Assembly: GCA_023014365.1 (NCBI GenBank)
Contig: JAEBUN010000070.1
Coordinates: forward strand, 46,912-110,911
DNA from: Lepiota brunneoincarnata
Lineage: Eukaryota > Basidiomycota > Agaricomycetes > Agaricales > Agaricaceae
Direction: 5' to 3'
Length of the DNA stretch: 64,000 bases
The position numbers were made by a program, and so were the translations under genes. Every line of letters begins with the position of its first letter. Position 1 is the first letter of the stretch. Shown piece after piece: positions 55,269-64,000 of the stretch. The notes below the pieces were generated by a model. It saw nothing but the letters and a program-made list of their open reading frames with translations, ran no database searches and had not been told where the DNA came from.

Positions 55269-58200
55269 ATGGCCTCAGTATCAACTCCAGGAGGTATGAC
55301 AGCCATGCCAGCCCCAGGAACCAAGCATGCACCAGAGTTCAACCCCAAACATCCTGAGGAGTTGAAGGAGTTCTTTGAGGAGTTTGAACAGCAGGTGGGA
55401 GCATGTGGGTTAGATAAAGTGGAGAAAGTGAAGATGGTGGTGAAGTATACAGATACCAAGACAAAGCAGTTCTGGAAGAGTCTTGAAGGGTATGAACAGG
55501 ATTACAGAATACTAAAGAAAGAGATTTTAGAGTCATACTCAAAGACATCCCTTGGAGGGAAATATTCAATCAATCGCTTACTCAGGTTCATCAAGGCAGT
55601 AGCAGATGAGGATATTGAGGATGAAGGTAACCTAAACAAGTATTATCATAAGCTCTAGCCTATGGTATCTAACCTTATCAACTCTAAAAAGATTACCACA
55701 GATGAAGGCAATTGCTACTTTTGGAAAGGACTTTTCCTTAGCACTTGACGTACCATCCAGGATTGACTTGAAAAGGAGGACAGTAACCTGGGCCATTTGC
55801 AGATCCCAAAAATCAAGAAAGTACTGAAGGCAGGGAGATTTGTGTTTTCAAAGGAAGCAGTAGATGAAGAAGAGTTATGGGAATGAAGGACAAGGAAGAG
55901 TTTGAAGAAATGAGGGAAGGGAAAGAAGAGATGAGAGTAGAGTAGTAGTGAGGAGTTAGAGGAGTCATCTGTTGAGATGTCAACAGATGAAGAGTCCAGT
56001 GAGGAAGAGGGAGGATGATGATATAGGTAAAAGGCTGGAAAAACAAAGAAGGAGGTGAGAACAAGGAAGGTAAAGGTCAAAGAGAAAAAGGAAAAGAAGA
56101 AGGGGGGAGTGATGGACAAGGTTGAAGAACTCACAAGGAAACTACATGGGCTAGAGGTAACCAATGCAATATACATATATGGCAACTTATCCCAGCTAGT
56201 TTTGGTAGCCCCAACTGTCACTGAACACATTTCACCACCAGCACAATGGATACCGACAGCATCAACAACAGCCTTCATGTAAAATCAGCCAGGACATAGG
56301 GCACCCATGACATCCCAGGACTACAAATGCCTCATGTGTAAAGATCCCTCACATAGGCTTCAAGCATGCCCCATCACAGCTGAGTATGTTTGAGCAGGTT
56401 GATTACTTATCCTAGCTGGAGGGTACCACATGCACAGAGATGGCTTGTGTATTGAACAACATCTAGGAGGGTTCAAAGAAGCTATAGATCAGAAGTGGGG
56501 AGGACCACTACAGGCAACTCCTAGTGTGAGTATAACACCACCAGTACCAGCCCCAACCCCTTCATCCATACCACTTACCTTGTATGTTTCAGTACAAGAG
56601 ATGGAGACTGGAGAGGAAGGATTTGTATGGGGAGCAATAGTCAAGTTGGAGGAGTTGGGAAATGAGAAGAAGTCAGAAGTGGAAGGGATGGTGATGATGA
56701 GAGTACAAAAGAAGAGAGGAGTGGGGAAGAGTAGTGAAGAGTCAGCAGAGGCTAGGGAGGAAGGACAAAAGGAGGAAGCAGCCAAGATGTACCCAGCATA
56801 CAAACTTGAGTCAAAAATCTCAAGTGCATCAATAACACAAGGGATCTATAAATGCATACTTGAAGCTGAAGTCCCTAAAGTCACCATAAAGGAATAACTA
56901 TCAATCAGTGGGGACCTTTGCAAACTCATGATTGACAACACACATACACAGAAAGCTCCAATGATGGGAGCTGTTGTAGCAGCAGTACCTGGGATGTCAC
57001 TCAAGTTTACAACACCACTTTGAGAGGTGGAAGTGACAGTGAAAGGGACAGAGGGAAAAGGAGCAGTTGAGATGGGACTGTTGGATGAAGGGTCAGAGAT
57101 TGTATTGGTGAGACAGGATTTATGTGATGAGTTGGGGATAAAGATGAATAGGGTGAGGAGGATGGTGATGCAGGCAGTGAATGGTGGGAAGGAGAACCTA
57201 GAGGGTTGTGTCAAGTGGTTGGAGATCATGGTGGGAGGTTTGAAGACATTTGCACATGCATTTGTTGTGAAAATAGCACCATATTGGTTGTTGTTGGGAA
57301 GGCCCTGGCAACAAGGAGTGAGGTTGGGGAAAGTAGAGTGGGAGGATGGTAATGTCAAGGTAGTGGTGATGGACCTGGTGGGGAAGGAAAGAAAGGTGGT
57401 GGTGCCAACAAGAGAGAGAGTTGAGGAGAAGGCAAGGAAAGGGCTGGTAGTGATGAGGGGAACAGAGGACAAAGGAGTATGGAGGATCTGTGGAGGAGAC
57501 AACACATTAACAGAGGCAATCCTCTCATTGACATTCACTTACAACATTGAGGCCCACTGCCTAGCTTACAAGAAGGTTGCCAACAAAGTCTGACCAGTAC
57601 CAGCAACAATGCCAAGTGGCTACCAAATTATCAGAAAGGTACCTGAAGACCCCCTATCAACCTTACCTGTGTTACCAGTCCTTCCACCTCCATTTTGGCC
57701 AGGAATACACCTTACGCAGGACAGAATGGACAAGCTAGGGATATTTTCAAATGACTTCTTGTGGCCAGAGGAAAAGAAACTGGTGGCACAGATACTGTTG
57801 AACAATGAGTTGGGCCTGGCATGGGATGAGACAGAAAAAGGCTGATTTTGTGAGGACTACTTCACTCCTGTCAAAATTCCAGTCATTGAACATATCCCAT
57901 GGACTAGGAAATCCTTACCCACTCCCCCTGGGCTTCATGAAAAAGTAATTGGGCTTATCAAACAAAAGATTGAGACTGGGGTATATGAGCCATCATACAG
58001 CTCCTACAGGCATCAGTGGTCTACTGTGGCAAAGAAGGATGGCAACATATGGATCATGCATAACTTGACACCCCTCAACATGATCACAATTTGAGACTCC
58101 CAAAGCCCTCCTCTGATATATCTCTATGTGGAGCAATGTGCAGCATAAGGCATCTACTCAGGACTAGATACATATCTTTGTGAAGTATGATCACTGAACC

Positions 58201-60480
58201 CTGGCAGAGCCCTCTCAAGACTTTACCACCCTCAATACACCTCTATGAACAATGAGGCTAACAGTTTTACCTCAAGGATGGACAGGCTCAGTTGGGATCT
58301 TTCACAATGACATTGCTTTCCTCTTGAAGGAGGAAACAGAGACAGCCCTGAATTATCTAGACAACATTACTCTATTAGGCCCAAAAACACATTACAAAAA
58401 ACTAGACAGCACTTATGAGGTCCTGGTAGAGAACCCAGGCATTCGACAATTCTTGTGGGAACATGTGATTGACCTAAATTGGGTACTGCACAGACTCAAA
58501 CATGCAGGAGTGATGGTATCAGCAAAGAAACTCCAGCTGTGCTTACCAGAAATTGTGGTGGTGGGGAGACTGTGTACATATGAAGGGCAGAGACCAGATG
58601 AGGTGATGGTGGAGAAGGTGTTAAGGTGGCCAGATTGCAGGAATGTGTCAGAAGTACAAGGGTTTCTGGGGATGGCAGGAATGGTCAGGAATTGGATCAA
58701 GTTATTTGTAGAGATATGTGAGCCACTCACCAAGTTAACATGAGGAAAACAAGAGGAGTTTAGATGGGAGGAGGAACCTAAAGTGGCAATGGAGGAAATA
58801 AAGCAGAAGGTTGTAACATGCAAGGCAATCAGGCCAATCAACCATACCTTATCCTTCAACATCATTTTGGCTGTGGATACCTCCCTAATTGCAGTTGGAT
58901 ACATCCTAGGTCAGCTTAAATAATGCAGGGAAATGATGGCCAGCTTGTTTTGGATCCATTGCCTGGAATGAGAAGGTATCTCACTACTCTCAAGCTAAGC
59001 TAGAGCTGTATGGACTTTTTTGGGCCTTGAATGCATACAAACTGTAGCTGGTGGGTGCAAAACAATTAGTGGTGGAGGTTAACATGAAATACATCAAAGG
59101 AATGATCAACAAACCAGATGTACACCCAAATGCAGCTGTAAATCAATGGATCTCAGCTATTTTGCTGTTTGACTTCAAACTAGTACATGTTCCAGGGAAG
59201 AAACACCAAGGACCAGATGGATTGTCAAGATGAAGGAGAGGAGAGGAGTAAGGAGAAGGACTTCAGAGAAGAAAAAGCTAAAGCATGGGTAGATGATAAG
59301 GTGTTGGGGTGTAGGACATGGGTAGTGGGAGGTTTTGAAGAGAGGGGAGGAGAGGTGACCATCTTGGAGACCAGAAGTGAGCCAAGAAACAGCCCAGAAA
59401 GCCCAGAGGAAAGGGAGAAGACAGACAAGCTAGCACCACATGATGACAAGGCAAGAAAAAGAGACCTAGAGTTGGAGGAAATTAGGAGGTTCCTAGCATC
59501 ACTAGAGCTGCTGGAAGGACTCACCAAAAAGGCCAAGAAAAGACTTCTCAAGTGAGCAGGCAAGTTCTTCATGAACAATGAGAGGTTGTGCAGGAAGGAG
59601 TATGGTGGGAGACACCAGGTGGTGGTGATGGGAAAATCACAATGCTATCAATTGCTTACACAAACACATGACAACTTGGGCTATGAAGGGTTCTATGCCA
59701 CTTGACACACTCTTGCTGACCAGTTCTGGTAGCCCTCACTCAAAAATGACATCCGCTGGTTCATTAAAACATGCCATCCATGCCAGATCTGATCCATGGA
59801 ACAGGTAGTCTTGCCACTGATGATCCAGACTCCAGCCTCCCTCTTCCAGAAAGCCTACATTGACTCCATACACATGCCACCATCTCACAGGCAAAAATAC
59901 ATTGTTCAAGCTTGCTGCAGCCTTACTGGATGGCCAGAATGGAGAGCCCTCACTAGAGAGACCAGCAGGACACTAGAAACCTTCATTTTCAAAGAAATCT
60001 TGTGCAGATGGTGAGGACTTGAGGAAATAGTCATGGACAATGGAACAGCCTTCATCACAGCCTTAGATTGGCTAGCCAATAAGTATCACATCCATCACAT
60101 TCAGATTTCAGCTTACATCTCACAGTCCAATAGAGTTGTGGAAACAACCCACAGAACTATCTGGGATGCCCTTGTCAAGGTCTGCAATGGTAATATTTGC
60201 AGCTGGTACAAGCATGCTTCATATATTTTCTGGGCTGACAGGGTAACTACTTGAAAAGCTACAAGACACATGCTATACTATGCTATCCATGGGGTCAAAC
60301 CCCTACTTCTGTTACCTGGGTTAGGGGTTTGCTCTTGAGTAGCACAGCATTTGAGGCAAGATGTCTATACAGACTTGGTCTTGTCCTACTAAGCATGACT
60401 TAGAGATGATGGAGCACTATAGTCCAGCTGGTTTAAGGGCAAAGAGGTATAGGAGGCAAGAACTGTATAACACTAAGATA
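55269..60480 (+). pseudogene. G5: decayed Ty3/Gypsy gag-pol
   Basis: Gag starts at 55269 with a capsid-like helical region (PEFNPKHPEELKEFFEEFEQ) and, after disrupted sequence, a CX2CX4HX4C knuckle at 56328-56368 (CLMCKDPSHRLQAC). The protease region is in 57027-57593 (LLDEGSEIVLV, LLLGRPW). The RT is heavily broken; its catalytic box reads YLDN instead of YLDD (about 58348-58359). The RNase H end is at 59051-59233 (FDFKLVHVPGKKHQGPDGLS). The integrase zinc region lies near 59600-59790. Its core is at 59796-60254, with AYIDSIHM, VMDNGTAF and the Glu of NRVVETTHR (DX34E). No chromodomain was seen. There are almost no CpGs. The family differs from G0 and from G1-G3. Confidence 0.8.
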
Positions 60481-61102
60481 AGGATACATAGTGATGTACT
60501 GTATCCTTATATAATACTAAGTGTGGCTATGCTCCTACTATAAGTGGGTGAACCTGAGTAACTCCAAGTCAGAGATAAGGCAATGAGGCATAAACTAAAT
60601 ATAGTCCTTCTGATGTAGACTACTAATAGTTTCATAGTGACATTTGACATGAGAGAATAATCTAAACATAACCATCCTTCTGATATGGAATTCTGATAAC
60701 AAGTTGATGAATTGGGTAGCTTGAACAGCATTGTCCAGCTTTCCAGTGGTGATTTAGTAAATTATTGATTGTTTACCTTGAGAAGATAGCATGGAGGGTT
60801 GGCCTCCTTTATTTTTTTCACCATCTTAATCAACTTCTTTCATGATCTGCTCAATAATACTCTTGTCTATACCAGTTTGGACTGAGTTTGTTGCAGGAAA
60901 TAGCCATTCTGAAGAAGAAAAATGACTTGAGAGCACTGGGTAAAAGATATAGCTTCTATGATGTAATGGTAAGAAGAAAAGATTGTTGAAGTGATTTCAA
61001 TATGATCATGTGATATGTAGGGGGTTGTGTGACAATTTTTGTTATCCCCACACTTGATTTGGTATTGATTTGGCCTATCCAAAACTAGATGTTAGGAAAA
61101 TG
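60481..61102. other. Unassigned AT-rich spacer
   Basis: No gene or repeat recognised. It may hold the lost 3' end of G5, but no match to the 54721-54991 LTR was found. Confidence 0.3.
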
Positions 61103-61319
61103 ACAGGGGGTCAAAAAACTGTCCCAATGAGTTAATATTTTAAATAATTAATTGACCCATTACTTCTCAGATAAATCACATAATTTAAACAGATTCAGGA
61201 TCTCAATATGTTATATTATCATTGTCTATTTTCCCAAGTATATACATAATCACCTTGGTACACTATTAGTTGATCTTTCCAAATGGTGAAAACATTGGGA
61301 CAGTTTTTTGACCCACTGT
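61103..61319. mobile_element. Mariner-type MITE (~215 bp)
   Basis: The ends are inverted repeats: GGGTCAAAAAACTGTCCCAATG near 61107 and its complement at about 61292-61315, finishing CACTG before TA. The interior is AT-rich and non-coding. The terminal plan (CAGTG, GTCAAAAA, then a CCAATG block) resembles that of the Tc1 element at 33527, but the sequence differs, so it derives from another family. The left TA has mutated. Confidence 0.75.
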
Positions 61320-61664
61320 ACTGTATGTATTCTATATCTTGTGTAAAATTACTCATCAAAACCAATTATTATTATCATTATTATTATTGTGGCCTTACAA
61401 CATCTAAGTAGTTGCTGCTGTAGGCTGCATAAACAAGCCTCCTAGTCAAGAGATCCATCATGCCAATCAATTGATCAAGCCAGCTGCAGCAGTATGAAAC
61501 CATGCCAAATTTACAATCAAGTTACAGATGAATGGCTTGGTGCCTGTAAATTGAAGGAATAAAGACTACTTTTAATTGGGTAAGTTCATCAAATATTCAT
61601 TATGTCCTCACAACAATCTAAAATCAGAACTAGTGTAATGGTCTAAGATGTTAGGTAAAATAAT
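61320..61664. other. 3' flank of citrate synthase with ATT microsatellite
   Basis: An ATT/ATC microsatellite lies at about 61363-61388. The rest is the presumed 3' UTR and terminator region of the citrate synthase gene (minus strand). No other gene is seen. Confidence 0.5.
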
Positions 61665-63482
61665 CTATAGCTTGTCACGGAAGATTTTTTGGATGGCTGC
61701 AGTCGAGTAGGACTTGGGGCGTTCAAGGGCTGGAATGCCATCAGATATGATACAGTCACCCGAACAGGAAACTTACGAGCACCAAGAGCACGGTCCCAAA
61801 TGAGCTGAGCTGCAACACCAAATGCCCGAGAAACACCAAAGAGGACTGTATAGTATTGCATCTGTGTAAGACCATAGTGGGTCAGGAGAACACCGGAGTG
61901 AGCATCAACATTGGGCCATGGATTCTTAGCCTTCCCAGCCTAACAAAGGGGATGAGAATTATAGTAAAGAATAGAACCAGGAGTGAACACACCTCAAGAA
62001 GGATATCAGGCACAAGATTATAAATCTGACCAACAAGTCTAAACATCTTGTCATGGGGAAGGTGCTTGAGGGCGAACTCCCGTTGAGCAGTATAGCGGGG
62101 ATCAGTCTTCCGCAGGACAGCATGGCCATAACCAGGAACAACCTGGCCAGCCTTGAGAGTAGACCAGATGTACTTCCTGACAGCATCATCGGAGGGTTCT
62201 TCACCGATCTTAGACTGTATCTTGCGTAGCCAGATGAGAACCTCTTGGTTGGCAAGACCGTGGAGTGGTCCAGCCAAACCATTGAGGGCGGCAGCATAGG
62301 CAAGGAACGGATCCGAGAGCGCGGAGCCGACAAGTTTGCCGGTGTGTGCAGAAACGTTTCCACCCTCGTGATCACTTTCATCAAGAATCCGTCAAGCACA
62401 GTCAAGTATACGTGGAAATGGAAACATATACCTATGGATAGTGATGTAGAGCCGCAAAAGTTCAACAAAGGCGGGGTCATCGCCAAATCCGAGAAGACTA
62501 GCAAGGTTCCATGAGTAGTCTTTGGTAGTGTCAATGGCAGGAAGTTTGCCACCACCGTAGACATTGCGGTAGATGCGGCCAGCAATGTTGGGAAGCTTGG
62601 CAATAAGATCCATGGCATCGTCAAAGGTTGGTCCCCAGTATTCCTTCTTGGATATACCTTCCTGATAGGCCTTGGCAAATGCCGAATTGTGATTAAGCTG
62701 ATGGGAGGATGAGTGACCTCCAAGATGCAGGCCGAGTAAGGCAACCTACAGCAGTAACGGCCAGGCTGAACTGACTCATGGGGTGGAGGGTAGGAGGGCA
62801 TCGATCGAGGATTTCTTCAACAAACTCTGGAATGGCGGCTCGGGCAGCCCAGTCCTTCGAAAGCTCGTTGACCTGTTCCTGAGTAGGGATCTCACCAGTG
62901 ACCAAGAGCCAGAAGAGACCCTCTGGGAGGGGTTCCTGACCACCTGGGGCCTTGGGTAGGTCCTTTTGAATGTCAGGGATGGTCTTGCCGCGGAAACGGA
63001 TGCCCTCCTCTGTAGGGAAGATCAGAAATGGACCGATTAGTAGCCGGAATGGACGTGCCAGCATCCAAAACGGAACCGTCCCAAATTAGTGCAGGAAGGC
63101 CACGCATTCCGCTGAACAAGTGACGTCAGAGTCTGTTGAATCAGAATGAGGGGGGAAAGGCTCGCCCATAGAGCTGGTCAACCTGAACGGGACCAAAGGA
63201 TTTTTTACCATGTGTGGCACGTGTTGCCTTGACCTGGAGGGAGAAGTCAATTCAACGGGGGCATAAAGCGAGGGTGAGGGGAAGACACGTACATTCTCAA
63301 TTTCCGCGGGGATGAGCTCTGCAATACGCTCCTTGAGTGTGACGGGGCGTGCTGAGGAGGAGAAACGGAGGCCGGAAGGAGCGACGCGGAGGGAAGGCCG
63401 AGACTGGAGAATGTTTTGAGTAAGGAATATGTGAAGATAATAACAGAGAACGTACAGAGACAAGGATGGAGCGAGTGAACAT
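61665..63482 (-). CDS. Citrate synthase, mitochondrial
   Basis: Condenses acetyl-CoA with oxaloacetate to citrate in the mitochondrial matrix, the first step of the TCA cycle. Nine exons: 63456-63482, 63293-63403, 63166-63233, 63059-63111, 62750-63009, 62432-62697, 61993-62374, 61777-61939, 61665-61729. They give 464 residues, the family's usual length. The N-terminus ([16 protein letters not shown], then RFSSSARP) is a basic, Ser-rich matrix-targeting signal. Family blocks follow: [47 protein letters not shown] (catalytic His), [16 protein letters not shown] (second catalytic His), [10 protein letters not shown] (catalytic Asp) and [13 protein letters not shown]. The last exon reads [15 protein letters not shown] and ends in TAG. 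All phases agree. Introns 3 and 4 start with GC instead of GT. The gene is intact and CpG-normal, in contrast to everything to its left. Confidence 0.97.
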
Positions 63483-63586
63483 GGTGTTGGTGGTGGTGGT
63501 ATGTGACGGAGCTGAGTGAGCGCGCTGGCTTTAGTCGAAAAATACATCATCACGTGATGTTTTTACTCGGTTTACTTTGCGCTACG
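63483..63586. promoter_or_regulatory. Bidirectional promoter region between citrate synthase and tRNA methyltransferase
   Basis: Only 104 bp separate the two divergent ATGs. A perfect 12-bp palindrome, CATCACGTGATG (63548-63559), contains the CACGTG E-box bound by bHLH factors in fungi. No TATA box is evident. Shared regulation is an inference from spacing. Confidence 0.55.
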
Positions 63587-64000
63587 ATGTTGCCCCAGGT
63601 AAAACAGAAAAGCAAGCCAACCCTCCGTACATACCATATTAACTTATCTTTTTTTTTCCAGAAAAAACATTACAGACAGCGTGCACACGCGAACCCCTTT
63701 TCAGATCATTCTCTGGATTATCCCCCTGCCCCTCATCGCATCGACTGGTCAGCCCATTTCCACCACCCATCTCCCCCTACATGGGCCGACATTGGATGTG
63801 GCTTCGGCGGTCTCCTCGTTGAGCTTGCCCCCCGCTACCCCCGACATCCGCATCCTCGGCCTCGAAATCCGCGTCCAGGTCACCCAGTATGTCGTTGACC
63901 GCATCGCTGCCCTCCGCGTTGCACATCCCGACGCCGCACAATACAATAACATCTCCGTTGTCCGCGCCAATGCCATGAAGTTCCTCCCCAACTATTTTGC
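63587..64000 (+). CDS. tRNA (guanine-N7)-methyltransferase, catalytic subunit (Trm8-like), 5' part
   Basis: S-adenosylmethionine-dependent enzyme that makes m7G46 in tRNA. Exon 1 (63587-63598) encodes MLPQ, and a 63-nt GT-AG intron (63599-63661, pyrimidine-rich end) follows. Exon 2 starts with [20 protein letters not shown], typical of the eukaryotic family. The SAM-binding motif [15 protein letters not shown] is at about 63784-63828, followed by [23 protein letters not shown] and [17 protein letters not shown] up to the window end. Reading requires a change of frame (+1) at a run of five C at 63838-63842: the upstream part runs in one frame to RYP, and the downstream part from DIRI is in the next. 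This may be a sequencing or assembly error or a true mutation. The C-terminal half is outside the window. Confidence 0.85.

Noticed and set aside
61103..61319. The MITE as a derivative of the Tc1 element at 33527
   Set aside because: The terminal repeats share a general plan but differ at many positions (GTCAAAAAACTGTCCC against GACCCACAAAACCGTTCC), so a different parent is needed.

Overview
The window reads as a piece of a basidiomycete (Agaricomycete-type) nuclear genome. Introns are short (about 46-63 nt) with GT-AG borders and visible branch sites. The transposon community is typical of that group: chromodomain Ty3/Gypsy elements, Tad-like LINEs, a KDZ transposase, a MULE with a GCM-type DNA-binding domain and a Tc1 element. 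The only ordinary host genes are at the right end: a nine-exon mitochondrial citrate synthase and, divergently transcribed from a 104-bp gap, the start of a tRNA (guanine-N7) methyltransferase. I do not name a species.

Layout. 1-11952: old chromovirus G0 (left part outside the window) carrying a post-pol zinc-knuckle reading frame, split by a younger complete element G1 (2031-9909, TSD GTATC). 11953-22689: LINE debris on both strands, a ~205-bp solo LTR, a possible tRNA-derived SINE and unassigned sequence. 22690-38920: an old, CpG-depleted relative of G1 (G2), broken by an inverted solo LTR (26407-27066, TSD AGTGG) and by a complete inverted element G3 (28992-38434, TSD CTATG). G3 is itself split by a Tc1 transposon (33527-35132, TSD TA). 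38919-39447: MITE with 60-bp terminal inverted repeats. 40445-43282: more LINE pieces. 44027-49211 (-): a large MULE-type transposase gene joined to ubiquitin-protease-like and PHD-finger modules. 49370-50530: tandem repeats. 51660-54666 (-): KDZ transposase relic. 54721-60480: a further decayed Gypsy element (G5). 61103-61319: mariner-type MITE. 61665-64000: host genes.

How it fits together. G1, G2 and G3 belong to one chromovirus family. Gag ends in one CCHC knuckle. Pol follows in the -1 frame after a conserved A5-TAG, and runs protease, RT, RNase H, integrase, chromodomain. The 11 nt just after the 5' LTR are complementary to the predicted 5' end of the element's own RNA, as in self-priming Tf1/sushi elements. 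Between pol and the 3' LTR every copy that reaches this far carries a gene on the opposite strand. In G1 and G3 it has its own TATA box, two introns at identical positions, a coiled-coil-rich N-terminus and a Zn2Cys6 binuclear cluster split by intron 1. This antisense transcription-factor-like gene and the MULE-protease-PHD fusion are the two observations I consider most worth following.

Decay is dominated by C-to-T change at CpG: nearly all premature stops in G1 and G3 are CGA-to-TGA, often with CGA retained in a sister copy. CpG is almost absent from about 43 to 61.6 kb and returns abruptly in the host genes. Coordinates of splice sites, LTR borders and target duplications were read directly. 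Family names rest on motif recognition without database searches.
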